A DNA stretch of 64,000 nucleotides from Couchioplanes caeruleus (GCF_003751945.1 NZ_RJKL01000001.1:2914001-2978000); one strand, 5' to 3'. Shown: positions 41,042 to 50,825, counted from the first letter of the stretch. The notes: a model not told the origin generated them from the sequence alone. Numbers and translations are program-made.

Positions 41042-44000
41042 GCCGCACCTCCACTGTCACCGGCGGCGACGGCGCCGGTCTGCACCAGGCGTACGCCGCG
41101 GCGGGTCACGAGCTGGGCCCGGCCGGACGGCAGGCGGCGCGGTGGCGCGTCGCCCAGGAACCGGCCCTCTTCCTTCGGGTACGAGAAGAGCAGCCCGGGA
41201 TTGCCCAGCTCCCAGATGCGGCGGATGACGGGGTCCATCAACGCCCGCATCGCTCCCGAGGTGCTGCGGGCGATGATGACGTGCAGCCCGATGTGCGCGC
41301 CCTGCGACAGCAGCGGCAGCAGCGGCTCCAGCGCCGACTGACCGTGCCCGCGGGCGAGCAGCTCGTAGTCGTCGACGACGACGAACAGTTCCGGCCCGGT
41401 CCACCAGTCGCGGCGGCGCAGGCGCTCGGAGGTGATGTCCGGCCCGGGCACCCGGCCGCGCAGCGACACCTGCCCCTGCGCCGCCAGGTCGTAGAGCGAG
41501 TCCGAGGTGATGCCGTAGCCGGCCCGGTACGCCGGATCGAGCGCGTTGTCGAGATCGCGGCGCGAGTCGCCGATGACGACCTTCGCCTCCTCGGGGCGGT
41601 ATCGCTGGGAGACCGCTCGCAGCACCAACCGCAAGAGGTTCGTCTTGCCCGTCTCGTTGTCGCCCATGACGATCAGGTGCGGCGTCACCCGGAAGTCGTG
41701 CCACACGTCGGCGAGCCGCTGCTCGTCGCGGCCGAGGCAGACGCGGAACGGTTTCTCGGGAGCCGGAAGCTGCTCGACGGGAAGCCGGGCCGGCAGCATC
41801 CGTACGGGCGGAGCCGCCTCGCCGGGCCAGAAGGTCCTGATCTCCTCGGCCAGCGACTTGGTGACATCGCTGAGGTCGTCGGTGCTGTCCACGCCGTCGA
41901 GGCGTGGCAGAGCGCCGAGGAAGTGCAGTGCCTCGGACGTCATGCCGCGGCCCGGGTGGTTCGGCACGGTCGCCGCCTTGCGGGAGCCGACCTCGGATTC
42001 CATGGAGTCGCCCAGCCGCAGCTCGAGCTTGGTGCCGAGCATGTCACGCAGGGACGTACGGACCTCCGACCAGCGGCTGGCGGTGATGACGAGATGGATG
42101 CCGAACGACAGGCCCCGGGCGGCGATCTCGGAGAGGCCGGATTCCAGGTCGGAGAAGTCCTGCTTCAGCGTGAACCACCCGTCCACCATCAGGAAGACGT
42201 GGCCGTGCGGGTCCTGCAGTTCGCCGCGGGCGCGGGCGGCGAAGTAGGATCCGATGGAGTCGATGGCGTGCTTACTGAACATCGCCTCGCGGTACTCCAT
42301 GACCTGCCGTACCTCTTCGATGGTGCGCACGACCCGGTCGTGTTCCATCCGGTTGGCGATGGATCCGACGTGCGGCAGCCCGGCGACGGACATGATGCCG
42401 CCGCCGCCGAAGTCGAGGCCATAGAACTGGACCTCACGCGGGGTGTGGGTCAGGGCCAGGGAGAGCACGAGGGTACGCAGCAGCGTGGACTTGCCGCTCT
42501 GCGGCGCACCGGCGATGCCGACGTGCCCGTCCGCTCCCGCGAGGTTGACGATGAGCAGTTCGCGGCTCTGCTCGTAGGGCCGGTCGACCACCCCGACGGG
42601 CACCTTGAGCCCGCCGCGCAGGCGCGGGTTCTCCACGGTGACGCCGAGGTCGGGGTCGGGCACGACGCTGGGCAGCAGCGTGTCGAGGGTGAGCGCCTCG
42701 CCCAGGGGCGGCAGCCAGACCTGGCGCGCCGGCGGGCCCGCGCCCACGAGCCGGTCGATGAGGACATCCATCAAGTTGGGCGGGGTGGCGTCGTCCTCGG
42801 CCTCCTCGGCGGGCTCCGCCTCCCCGACCTGCGGGTCGCGTTCCGTCGCCGGTTCGGCGTCGGGGCGGGCGACGGCGCGCGTCGTGAACGGGACGATCTC
42901 GGCCAGCGCGCGCCGCTGTTCCTCGGCGCTGCCCGCGAGGGCGGGGCGCACGTACGGACCCGAGACGTAGGCGCCCTTGAACCGGACCAGGTTCGTCATG
43001 TCGATCTTGAGATAGCCGTTGCCGGGTTCGGATGGCAGCTCGTACGCGGAACCGACGCCGATCACCGCGCGGGACTCCATCGACGAGAAGGTGCGCAGCC
43101 CGATCCGGTACGACAGGTGGCCCTCGACCCGGCTGATCCGGCCCTCGTCGAGGCGCTGCGAGGCGAGCAGCAGGTGCACGCCGAGGCTGCGGCCCAGGCG
43201 GCCGATCGAGACGAAGAGGTCCATGAACTCCGCCTTGCTGGCCAGCAGCTCGCTGAACTCGTCCACGATCACCAGCAGGACGGGGAACGGCACGAGCTGC
43301 GCGCCGGCGAGGCGGGCCTTCTCGTACTCGAACAGCGACGCGTAGCCGCTGGCGCGCAGCAACTCCTGGCGGCGGTTCATCTCGCCGTTCAGCGCGTCCT
43401 GCATGCGGTCGACCAGCGGTAGCTCGTCGGCGAGATTGGTGATGACCGCCGAGGTGTGCGGCAGCCGGTCCATGCCGAGGAACGTCGCGCCGCCCTTGAA
43501 GTCGACCAGCACCAGGTTGAGGATCTCGGAGGAGTGCGTGGCGGCCAGGGCGCAGACGAGCGTCCGCAGGAGCTCGCTCTTGCCCGAGCCGGTGGCGCCG
43601 ATGATGAGCCCGTGCGGTCCCATGCCGCCCTGGGCGGACTCCTTCAGGTCGAGCTCGATGACCTCGCCGTCCTCGGTGACCCCGATGGGCACCTGCATGC
43701 GCGCGCGCTGGGTCTGCCGCGGGCGCCACAGGGCTCTCACGTCGAAACCGCGCGCGTCCCGTATGCCCAGCAGCGTGGTGAGCTCGAAGTCGGAGGTCAG
43801 CGGCTCGTCCACCACCTCGAGGGTGCCGCTGGTGCGCTTCGGCGCAAGGATCCGCGCGAGCGCTTCCGCCTGCGCGATCGCCAAACCGTCGCAGGCGGCC
43901 CGGCCGGTGGTGTCGCCTGCGGGGAACTCCACCTCCGTGTCCGAGACGGTGAGCCGCAAGGTCTTCGGCCCGCCGGGAAGTTGGCCGGTGGCGTCCAGCA

Positions 44001-45021
44001 GGACGACGTTGCGCAGCCCGGCGCCGAACAGCGGGGAACCGTCCGGGATCTCGGCACGGTTGGCGACGATCACCACGAACGGCTCCAGCACGGTGGGCCG
44101 GGCTCCGCGGTCGTGCTCACCGCGATCGGTGACCTCCGCGCCCAGCAGGTCCATCAGCTCGTCGTGGTCGTCGGAGAACAGCCGCACCATGCCGCAGGCG
44201 TCCTGCCGCACCGGGTGCGCGTTGTGCGGCAGCCACTTCACCCAGTCCCACTCGTCGCGGGCAGCCCCGGCGGCGAGCACGGCGATCCGCAGCTCGTCGG
44301 GGGCGTGGAAGGTGGCCAACTGGCCGACGACCGCACGCAACAGCCCCAGCGCCGGTGCGAGGTCGCCCGCGAACTCCACGCTGGCGAAGCTGCGCAGACC
44401 GAGCGACGTGGGCACGCCCGCGACCGACGAGAACGCCTCGGTGAAGCGGCGCAGCGAGATCGAGGAGAGCGGCTCCAGGTCCTCGATCGGCTTGGTGTGC
44501 GGCGGAAGATACGTCACCACGGCCCGCTGCCGGCCGACCCCGATGCGGATCCGGCCGAAGTCGTCGTGCGCGGCCCGGCGTTCCCACACCCGGTCGCTCA
44601 TGGCGATCGACCACAGCCGTCCCGGGTCCGGGTTGTTCCAGGTGACCGCCCGCCGCTGCTGGTCCGCCGCCTCCCGGGCCTTCTCGCGGAGCTGGGTGAT
44701 GTAGCGCAGGAAGTCGCGGCGCTCGGAGCGCATCTTGCGCTTGCGCTCGGCCGCGTTCCGTCCGATCTGGACGACACCCATCATGATCATGCCGACGCCC
44801 ATCGCGCCGCCCATGACGTACATCGCCGGGGCCCGGTTGAGCATCCCGAACATCATCATCATGGAGCCCATGCCGATGCCCATCGGCAGGATCATCAGGA
44901 ACGACCGGAAGTCCAGCGGCGCCGGCTCCGCCATCACCGGCGGTTCCTGCATCTCGACCTGGCCCTCGGGCAGCACCGGGCCCTCGGCCCGTGGCGGGCG
45001 CTTGACGGTGACCGTACTCAT
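41038..45021 (-). CDS. eccC: type VII secretion ATPase EccC (fused EccCa-EccCb)
   Basis: A 1327-residue FtsK/SpoIIIE motor. Two membrane helices lie near 38-90 (LMILPMGIGMGSMMMMFGML; MGGAMGVGMIMMGVVQ). A DUF/stalk region is followed by three ATPase domains: GATGSGKSELLRTLVCALA (about 477) with VIVDEFSELL; GAPQSGKSTLLRTLVLSLA (about 837) with FLMVDGWF; and GDNETGKTNLLRLVLRAV (about 1120) with VVVDDYELL. All three keep the Walker Lys, unlike the second ATPase of this window. EccC recognises substrates through its last domain and powers export. The ATG at 45021 has GGAGGG seven bases upstream. Confidence 0.96.
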   Translation of the reverse strand: MSTVTVKRPPRAEGPVLPEGQVEMQEPPVMAEPAPLDFRSFLMILPMGIGMGSMMMMFGMLNRAPAMYVMGGAMGVGMIMMGVVQIGRNAAERKRKMRSERRDFLRYITQLREKAREAADQQRRAVTWNNPDPGRLWSIAMSDRVWERRAAHDDFGRIRIGVGRQRAVVTYLPPHTKPIEDLEPLSSISLRRFTEAFSSVAGVPTSLGLRSFASVEFAGDLAPALGLLRAVVGQLATFHAPDELRIAVLAAGAARDEWDWVKWLPHNAHPVRQDACGMVRLFSDDHDELMDLLGAEVTDRGEHDRGARPTVLEPFVVIVANRAEIPDGSPLFGAGLRNVVLLDATGQLPGGPKTLRLTVSDTEVEFPAGDTTGRAACDGLAIAQAEALARILAPKRTSGTLEVVDEPLTSDFELTTLLGIRDARGFDVRALWRPRQTQRARMQVPIGVTEDGEVIELDLKESAQGGMGPHGLIIGATGSGKSELLRTLVCALAATHSSEILNLVLVDFKGGATFLGMDRLPHTSAVITNLADELPLVDRMQDALNGEMNRRQELLRASGYASLFEYEKARLAGAQLVPFPVLLVIVDEFSELLASKAEFMDLFVSIGRLGRSLGVHLLLASQRLDEGRISRVEGHLSYRIGLRTFSSMESRAVIGVGSAYELPSEPGNGYLKIDMTNLVRFKGAYVSGPYVRPALAGSAEEQRRALAEIVPFTTRAVARPDAEPATERDPQVGEAEPAEEAEDDATPPNLMDVLIDRLVGAGPPARQVWLPPLGEALTLDTLLPSVVPDPDLGVTVENPRLRGGLKVPVGVVDRPYEQSRELLIVNLAGADGHVGIAGAPQSGKSTLLRTLVLSLALTHTPREVQFYGLDFGGGGIMSVAGLPHVGSIANRMEHDRVVRTIEEVRQVMEYREAMFSKHAIDSIGSYFAARARGELQDPHGHVFLMVDGWFTLKQDFSDLESGLSEIAARGLSFGIHLVITASRWSEVRTSLRDMLGTKLELRLGDSMESEVGSRKAATVPNHPGRGMTSEALHFLGALPRLDGVDSTDDLSDVTKSLAEEIRTFWPGEAAPPVRMLPARLPVEQLPAPEKPFRVCLGRDEQRLADVWHDFRVTPHLIVMGDNETGKTNLLRLVLRAVSQRYRPEEAKVVIGDSRRDLDNALDPAYRAGYGITSDSLYDLAAQGQVSLRGRVPGPDITSERLRRRDWWTGPELFVVVDDYELLARGHGQSALEPLLPLLSQGAHIGLHVIIARSTSGAMRALMDPVIRRIWELGNPGLLFSYPKEEGRFLGDAPPRRLPSGRAQLVTRRGVRLVQTGAVAAGDSGGAA

Positions 45022-45052
45022 GCGCAAGCCCTCCGCCGGGCGGGAGTGATCC

Positions 45053-45400
45053 TCACTCGATCACCCCGCTCGCCGGCCTGCTGACGGTCCACGACGAGCT
45101 ACGCCCCTGGAGCAGGTCCACGGCGCGGCGCTCGGCCGGTTCCCCCGGTTCGGTCGGTTCCGCCGTCTTGCCCTCCCGCTGCGCCTCAGCGCGCCGCCGC
45201 TGCTCGCGCAGCTTCTCGGCCTCCTCGGCAGTGAGATCGGGGCCGCCGCAGCTCAGCATCTGCGGTGCGGCACCGAGCCCGCCGGCGGCCGGACCGTCCG
45301 CCCGCCGCGGCCGCCAGCGGCGCAGCCCCGGCGCGCCGTCGAGCCCCGGATCGGGGCCCGTCCCGTCCGTCATGGTCTGCCTCCGTCCGTTCCCGGTCAT
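45053..45400 (-). CDS. small Arg/Glu-rich hypothetical protein in ESX operon
   Basis: A 115-residue soluble protein with a helical, charged middle (LTAEEAEKLREQRRRAEAQR). The start codon overlaps the stop of the PPE-like gene by one base (TGATG), and the stop lies 31 bases before EccC, so it is part of the operon. The C-terminus is RSSSWTVSRPASGVIE. A further in-frame ATG at 45373 is possible. No family is recognised. Its position suggests a linker, chaperone or cytosolic adaptor for EccC or the PPE-like protein, but this is only by context. Confidence 0.6.
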   Translation of the reverse strand: MTGNGRRQTMTDGTGPDPGLDGAPGLRRWRPRRADGPAAGGLGAAPQMLSCGGPDLTAEEAEKLREQRRRAEAQREGKTAEPTEPGEPAERRAVDLLQGRSSSWTVSRPASGVIE

Positions 45401-48400
45401 CACCGCTCCGCCGTCGCCGGCGGCGCGCTCCACGGCAGCAGTCCGGTGTCCCAGTCGCTGACGTCCTCGGCGCCGTCGGACGGCCGGATGACGGCCACGT
45501 GGTTGTCGGGCGGGGGCGCTTCGCCGTCCGGCTCCCCGTCGGCCGCCGCGGCCTCGCCCTCGTCGTCCAGGACGGCGGGGACGCCGGCTTCCCCGGGCAA
45601 CCACACCCGCCCATCGGCCGCGACCTGCACGCCCGAAGCGGAAGGCCGCCGCTCGCGATCGCCGGCCTTCGCCGCGCCGCGCGGGAACGGCACCGGCGGC
45701 ACGACCAGGACCGCATCGTCATCGTCCTCGGCGCCCGCCGCGACGACGGTGGGCCGGTCGGAGCGCTCCGGGCGGCAACCCACGGCGTCGGCCGACGGTA
45801 CGACCACCGGCAGCACCGGCCCGTCCCCCGGATCCCCCGTGACCTCCGGCTCGGTCTCCCCGCGATCCGGCGTCGTGGTCCCCGGACTCCCGGCGGCTCC
45901 CGGCCGCGCCTGGCCCGGCGTCGAGGCTCCGCCGGGAGGCGTTGCCGGCGGAGGTGCCACCGGTGGCATCGGCATCATCGGCGGCGCTACCGGGCCGGGG
46001 CCGCCCTCGGGCGCACCGGGAAGGTCCGGCACTCCCGCAGGCGCGGCGCTCCCGGCCGTGGCCTTCTCCGGCGCGGCGGTCGCGGCGTCCGGTGGCTCGG
46101 CGGCCACCGGCGGTGCCTCCGGCCGGCCGGGAGCCGCGCCGGCCGGGGCATCCGGGCCATCCGGTTCCACCACGGTGGCGTCCCACGGCCGGGAGGCGGC
46201 GTCCAGCAGGCCCGACGCCTCCGATCGGTCGGGCGGCGAGTTCTGGCCACCACCCGGACTCGGTGGCGGCATCGCCGGCGGCATCATCGCGCCCGGTCCG
46301 CCCGGCACACCGCCGTGCTGGCCGGTGGCCGGCAGGCCGGTCTCCGGCACCGGCGAACCGGGCCCGGCGACCGGCAGGTCCGGAGAGCCCACGCCCGCCG
46401 CCGCGGGCGAGTCCACTCCGGAACCCGCGATGCCCGCCCGTCCCGGGGGAACGCCTACCGGGGCGTCGGGGGCGTCCGGCACCGGCGGCGCCGGCTGCCA
46501 CTGCTTGCCGTCCGGGTCGAGCAGGCCCGACGACTCCGATCGATCCGGTGGCGACTCCTGGCCACCACCCGGACTCGGCGGCGGCATCGCCGGCGGCATC
46601 ATCGCGCCCGGTCCGCCCGCACCCGGCGCGGACGTCACGCTCGGTAGCTCGACGCCCGGCACGCCCACCGGGCGCCCGACATCCGGCGCCTCCACGACCG
46701 GCGTTTCCGCCCCGGCGGCGTCGACGCCGCCGGGGCGGCCCGGAGACGCGCCCGTCGGCGCGTCGGGCAGGCCGGATTCGACCGGACTCGGCTGCCACTG
46801 CTTGCCGTCCGGGTCGAGCAGGCCCGACGACTCCGATCGATCCGGTGGCGACTCCTGGCCACCACCCGGGCTCGCCGGCGGCATGGCGGGCGGTATCCCC
46901 GCACCCGAAGGCGAACTGCCCGGGGCGTTCGGCACATCGCCGAGGCCCGGCCCACCGGGAACACCCGGCACCCGACCCGGAGGCGAGTCACCGGGAGCAC
47001 TCGGCACATCACCCAGACCGGGACCACCCGGAACACCCGGCACCCGACCCGGAGGCGAGTCACCCGGAGCACTCGGCACATCACCCAGACCCGGACCAAC
47101 CGGGGAGCCCGGCACGCGGCTCGGAGGGGTGGCGTCCGGTGCATTCGGCACGTCGAGCGAGGGCGTACTGCCGGAGATGTTCGGCAGCGTGCCCGGCCTG
47201 GTGGGCGGAGTCACGCGGCCGCCGTTCGCACCGTCCGGCCCCGAGGGTGCGGGCGCCCTCGACGGGTCCACCGGTGGCGGCAGGCGGTTCACACCATTCG
47301 GCGGCGAAGCGGAGTTGCCGGATGCGGTGCGGCCGTTGGCGCCCGGGCCCGTCGGGATCACCGGCGGCACGACCGGCGGGATGTTCGCACCCGGGTGGGG
47401 TGCGCCGACGCCGCTCGGCGAAGGTGCGCCGACGCCGGTGGGCGAAGGCGGGGGCTGGAAGCCGCCGTCCGGCGCCGGGATGTCGAGCTTGCCGCCATCC
47501 GACGTGAAGTTGTCGCCACTCGGCGACTTGAAGTCATCGCCATCCGGCGAGGGAATGGCGGAGTTGCCGCCATCCGACGAAGGGATGTCGAAGTCATCGT
47601 CCGGCGACGGGATGTCGAAGTTGCCACCCTCCGGACGAGGGATGTTGAATCCGTCCTGGCCGTTGGGGCTGTCGCCGTTCGGTGACCGGTCGTTCGGCCC
47701 GTTCGGTGGCCCGCCGGTCGGTGGCGGGCCGTTCGGCACGGTCGGTGGCGGAATCCTCGTCTCCGGACCGCCGCCTCCGGACGAGCTCGTACCGGTCGAG
47801 GTGGCCTCGATCGCCCTGGCCGCGGCGCTGGTCTCCTCGTACCTCGTGGCGACCTGCCGAAGGACCTTCCGCATGTCCTCGGCCATCTGCTTCTTCAGCT
47901 TGTCGGCGCCGTGGGCCTCGCTGATGTGGACGAGGCCGTCCGAGTGTTTCTTGGCGCCGAGGGCCAACGCCCAGGTCGCGTAGTAGTGGTCGATGAAGTT
48001 GACCTGGTTCTGGGCCCACTGCAACATGTTGCCGGCGTCGTAGAGCTTGCTGCTGATGGAGACGGAGCTCTCGTCGTCACCGCCGGCCAGCTCCTCGGCC
48101 ACGCCCTCCAGGCCGTCCCCGAGCTGGGTCATCTTGCTGAGGAACGACTCCGCGCCGGCTCCCTGCCACACCTTTCCCTCGCCCGCGATGGCGGCGGCCT
48201 GGGCGCGGAGGTTGTTCGCCACCTCGGCGATGTGGCGCCGCACGGTGATCATGGTGTCGCCGGCCCGGAAGAGGGAGTTCGGGTCGACGCTCGCGAGGCG
48301 CAGATCCTGCGCCATGTCGGGGAAATCGACCTCCACCGCCGCGGACCCGGTGATCAGGGCCTTGAGCTGGCGCCAGTCCAGCTTCTCATCTTCGAAGTCG

Positions 48401-48513
48401 TCGATCTTGGGCCGCTCCCCCGGCTTCAGCTCCGGGGGGCGGGTCGCCTGGGAATCTCTCTCATCCGCCACCGGGGCCCACCATTCTCGAGGGATCATGT
48501 TGACGACGTGCAA
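45400..48513 (-). CDS. PPE-like helical protein with long Pro/Gly repeat tail
   Basis: About 1037 residues. The first 230 are helical and PPE/WXG-like: after IPREWWAPVADERDSQATRP comes AEVANNLRAQAAAIAGEGKV and a W-x-G motif (VWQGAGAESFL). QWAQNQVNFIDHYYATWALA and a further helix end near 235. The remaining 800 residues are Pro/Gly/Ser/Asp-rich and highly repetitive, with a 24-residue tandem repeat and three copies of a longer unit containing SPPDRSESSGLLD. This design (N-terminal export module and disordered tail) is that of many ESX substrates. The start is uncertain: a TTG at 48513 has GAGGA upstream; an ATG at 48498 lacks one. Confidence 0.75.
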   Translation of the reverse strand: MHVVNMIPREWWAPVADERDSQATRPPELKPGERPKIDDFEDEKLDWRQLKALITGSAAVEVDFPDMAQDLRLASVDPNSLFRAGDTMITVRRHIAEVANNLRAQAAAIAGEGKVWQGAGAESFLSKMTQLGDGLEGVAEELAGGDDESSVSISSKLYDAGNMLQWAQNQVNFIDHYYATWALALGAKKHSDGLVHISEAHGADKLKKQMAEDMRKVLRQVATRYEETSAAARAIEATSTGTSSSGGGGPETRIPPPTVPNGPPPTGGPPNGPNDRSPNGDSPNGQDGFNIPRPEGGNFDIPSPDDDFDIPSSDGGNSAIPSPDGDDFKSPSGDNFTSDGGKLDIPAPDGGFQPPPSPTGVGAPSPSGVGAPHPGANIPPVVPPVIPTGPGANGRTASGNSASPPNGVNRLPPPVDPSRAPAPSGPDGANGGRVTPPTRPGTLPNISGSTPSLDVPNAPDATPPSRVPGSPVGPGLGDVPSAPGDSPPGRVPGVPGGPGLGDVPSAPGDSPPGRVPGVPGGPGLGDVPNAPGSSPSGAGIPPAMPPASPGGGQESPPDRSESSGLLDPDGKQWQPSPVESGLPDAPTGASPGRPGGVDAAGAETPVVEAPDVGRPVGVPGVELPSVTSAPGAGGPGAMMPPAMPPPSPGGGQESPPDRSESSGLLDPDGKQWQPAPPVPDAPDAPVGVPPGRAGIAGSGVDSPAAAGVGSPDLPVAGPGSPVPETGLPATGQHGGVPGGPGAMMPPAMPPPSPGGGQNSPPDRSEASGLLDAASRPWDATVVEPDGPDAPAGAAPGRPEAPPVAAEPPDAATAAPEKATAGSAAPAGVPDLPGAPEGGPGPVAPPMMPMPPVAPPPATPPGGASTPGQARPGAAGSPGTTTPDRGETEPEVTGDPGDGPVLPVVVPSADAVGCRPERSDRPTVVAAGAEDDDDAVLVVPPVPFPRGAAKAGDRERRPSASGVQVAADGRVWLPGEAGVPAVLDDEGEAAAADGEPDGEAPPPDNHVAVIRPSDGAEDVSDWDTGLLPWSAPPATAER
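46931..47160 (-). repeat. 72-bp tandem repeat inside the PPE-like gene
   Basis: The octamer GGCACATC recurs at 46931, 47003 and 47075, with a diverged GGCACGTC at 47147, giving an exact 72-bp period. The encoded unit is 24 residues, of the type GPGLGDVPSAPGDSPPGRVP plus GVPG. The copies are nearly identical, so they may vary in number between strains. Confidence 0.85.
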
Positions 48514-48527
48514 GGCGAAGTCCTCGC

Positions 48528-49331
48528 TCAGCCGGACTTGGCGCCGCCGCCCTTCGGGTCGGCCGCGGGGTCGGGTTTCCCGCCGGCTGCGGCCTCGGGT
48601 TTCGCGGTGATCCCGCCGAAGGTCTCGCGGAAGATGTTGTCGAGCTTCTTCGCGTCCTTTTCGTTCCACTCCTCGACGGTGTCGTACTGCTTGATCACCG
48701 CGACGCAGTCGTCGTCAATGTCCTTGAAGATCTGGACGACACGGCCGAGCGCTTTGTCGACGTCGCCGACGAGATCGGAGTTCACGGCGACGGCGAGATC
48801 GACTCCGGCGCCGAAACGGCCGGGGTTGGCCTCCACGGTCCCCAGCTTCGTCCGGGCGCCCGCGAGGACGCCCTTCAGTTCTTTGAGGTTCACCCGGAAC
48901 TTCTCCAACGCCTCCTGATGAACGCTGACGGAGGCCTTTCCGTCCCCCTCCGTCTTCGGCACGTCAGGCAGGCCGGGCGGCGTGTCCGCATGGGAGTCGG
49001 GACCTTTCGCCTTACCACCGGCCCAGTAGTCCGTGTTCGGATCGAATTTCTGGAATTCGTTGGAGGCGAGTGCCGTGTTGACCTTGATCGGGAAGTCGGG
49101 GTGTTCCCGCGTCCACTTGTTGTACGCGAACTCGGCAGCCGCCTCCGCGTCCGTCGGGTTATACGTGTCCTCCGGGTTGCTCTGGTCCCCCTGGTATTCA
49201 CTCCGCTTTCTCTCGAGCTCGAGATAGGCGTCGTACTGTTCCTTGGTCAGTCCGCCTTCCTGGTACACGACCTCCGGCGGGATCGAGTTGTAGTTCTTGT
49301 ACGGGATGTCCACATGAGGCGTGTCGGCCAC
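48528..49331 (-). CDS. helical ESX-locus protein, substrate-like
   Basis: A 267-residue, mostly helical and acidic protein. Its N-terminus is Tyr/Asn-rich (VDIPYKNYNSIPPEVVYQEG), and long helices cover about 130-240 (HQEALEKFRVNLKELKGVLA; DKALGRVVQIFKDIDDDCVA). No signal peptide is present, as expected for T7SS cargo. The tail is Ala/Gly/Lys-rich. A GTG start has AGGAG eight bases upstream. It lies between the WXG100 pair and the PPE-like gene, so it may be a WXG100-type partner or secreted helical protein. No family is recognised. Confidence 0.7.
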   Translation of the reverse strand: MADTPHVDIPYKNYNSIPPEVVYQEGGLTKEQYDAYLELERKRSEYQGDQSNPEDTYNPTDAEAAAEFAYNKWTREHPDFPIKVNTALASNEFQKFDPNTDYWAGGKAKGPDSHADTPPGLPDVPKTEGDGKASVSVHQEALEKFRVNLKELKGVLAGARTKLGTVEANPGRFGAGVDLAVAVNSDLVGDVDKALGRVVQIFKDIDDDCVAVIKQYDTVEEWNEKDAKKLDNIFRETFGGITAKPEAAAGGKPDPAADPKGGGAKSG

Positions 49332-49414
49332 GGGTGCACTCCTGACTGCGCAAGGGCGCCACCGGGCCGGCCGTCACCGACCGGCCCCGGCGCGTCATCA
49401 GCGGAAACTGCTGG

Positions 49415-49717
49415 TCAGAACCCGACCTTCGTGTCGTTCCACCGGTTCGCGTTGAGCACGTCGCCATCGCGGATGTCAGCGTGGATCTTGGCGAGGATCT
49501 GCTCGGCGACAACGAGGTGCTGGCCCATCTTGCCCTGAGCGCCAGTCCACTTGGCCTGCACCGGTCCGTACGCGCTCTGCGCCTCACCGGTCCATTCCTG
49601 CAGATGACTCATGCAGTACTCCAGCAATTCCTCGACGCCGAGGTGGATCTTCTGACAGGCATCCACAAGTTCGGTGCCGGCCTGCTCAGCCGCTGCATAG
49701 TTGGTGCGGTACGACAT
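49415..49717 (-). CDS. WXG100 family protein (EsxA-like)
   Basis: A 100-residue protein with the exact W-x-G turn: LQEWTGEAQSAYGPVQAKW (about residues 40-58). Two helices flank it, VDACQKIHLGVEELLEYCMS and MGQHLVVAEQILAKIHADIR. It is the right size for an Esx protein. GGAAGG lies seven bases before the ATG at 49717. It is 47 bases after its partner at 49765-50085, the usual tandem esx arrangement. The protein is exported as a heterodimer by the EccC machine encoded downstream. Confidence 0.93.
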   Translation of the reverse strand: MSYRTNYAAAEQAGTELVDACQKIHLGVEELLEYCMSHLQEWTGEAQSAYGPVQAKWTGAQGKMGQHLVVAEQILAKIHADIRDGDVLNANRWNDTKVGF

Positions 49718-49764
49718 TGTGCTGCCTTCCTCTTCAGCGGGCGGAAACGATTGGCGCGGCCGGG

Positions 49765-50085
49765 TCAGAAGCCGGGCAGGGCCTGCATCAACATGCCGGC
49801 GTCCTCCACGCCGGACTCCTCGCGCCTCTGGTTCTCCTTGCTGTTTTCGCTCATCGAATCCATGAGGATATTGAGCTGTTCGGTGATCACATTGAATCCC
49901 TGACCCCACTCGTACATCGCCTTTTCGAAGGCGATGGCCGGCCGGCCGTCGAACGACGCCCTCAGGTTGGCGATGGCGTTTTCGACGCGTTGGCGGTGGG
50001 TGGAGAACTCGCCCTTCTTGTCGATGAACAGGGCCATGGCCCTGGCCATGCCCTCATCTGTGGTACTGACGTCTGGTTGGGCCAT
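49765..50085 (-). CDS. WXG100 family protein (EsxB-like)
   Basis: A 106-residue helical hairpin. The first helix holds EGMARAMALFIDKKGEF, the turn is RASFDGRPAIAFEKAMYEWG and the second helix is FNVITEQLNILMDSMSEN. The turn has F-D-G in place of W-x-G, a common variant. The C-terminal tail (SGVEDAGMLMQALPGF) could carry the secretion signal. The ATG at 50085 has AAGGAG eight bases upstream. It is the first of the esx pair, and 119 bases without a gene lie before it, so a separate promoter is likely. Confidence 0.9.
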   Translation of the reverse strand: MAQPDVSTTDEGMARAMALFIDKKGEFSTHRQRVENAIANLRASFDGRPAIAFEKAMYEWGQGFNVITEQLNILMDSMSENSKENQRREESGVEDAGMLMQALPGF

Positions 50086-50204
50086 GATCGCTACTCCTTC
50101 TCGGACGGTGGCGAGGTCGGCGAAGGGGGATTCGCGCACCCCAGGGTTGGATCCTCCGCGACGATCAGGGCGCGATGAGCGTCAATCCCGCTGCTATGCA
50201 CCAA

Positions 50205-50825
50205 CTACCGGAGAACAGTGCCCCTTCGGTCGCTACGACCGTCGCCGAGCACCCACGGCAGCACCGGCACGGGCCCCGGGGCCGACGACCGCAGGTGGTC
50301 GTACGCCTCGGCGAGCTCCTCGTCGCCCATCATCAGCGTCTCGCGCAGGAAGTCGCCGGTCAGCCGCACCGGCACCGGGCCGCCCGGGTTGAACAGCACG
50401 TCGATGCCGTCCGGCAGGGCCGTGACCAGGCCCATCAGGTCGGCACCACGCCACCGCGGCACGTCGGCGAGGTCACGCTGGGCGGCACTGGTGGCGACGA
50501 CGACGCAGTCGACGCCATCGGGAGCAGGGACCACCAGTTCCTGCTCTTCGCCGTCGAGCGCGACGTCGAGCCGCGCCTCGTGCAACAGCACCTGAAGCTG
50601 CTCCGGCTCGGCCCGCCGCCGTGAGAGCAGGCGGAGCACCGCGTCCAGCGGGTCGGCCGCAGCGCCGGCGTCACGGGGGCGGTATCCGGGATTGCCGCGG
50701 AACGGCTCGACGGAGCCGTCCCCACCGAGCGGCCAGGCGCCCATCACGGCAGCGGGAGGCGGCACGCGCTCGTCGGGGCCGGGCCGCCAGTCCGGGTCCA
50801 TGAGCAGGAAGTAGCTCTCTTGCAT
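50205..50825 (-). CDS. type VII secretion system-associated protein (SseB-like)
   Basis: A 206-residue soluble protein. The N-terminal part, YFLLMDPDWRPGPDERVPPP, then MGAWPLGGDGSVEPFRGNPG with Y-R-P, is the signature of the actinobacterial 'type VII secretion system-associated protein' family. The C-terminal 120 residues resemble an SseB-type domain (LQVLLHEARLDVALDGEEQ; IDVLFNPGGPVPVRLTGDFL). It starts 11 bases after the stop of the giant effector gene. Genes of this family often follow large T7SS toxins, so it may be its chaperone or immunity partner. That role is inference. Confidence 0.85.
   Translation of the reverse strand: MQESYFLLMDPDWRPGPDERVPPPAAVMGAWPLGGDGSVEPFRGNPGYRPRDAGAAADPLDAVLRLLSRRRAEPEQLQVLLHEARLDVALDGEEQELVVPAPDGVDCVVVATSAAQRDLADVPRWRGADLMGLVTALPDGIDVLFNPGGPVPVRLTGDFLRETLMMGDEELAEAYDHLRSSAPGPVPVLPWVLGDGRSDRRGTVLR

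Noticed and set aside
46200..47170. CRISPR-like array
   Set aside because: The repeats are in-frame coding repeats of a Pro/Gly protein with no variable spacers of constant length.
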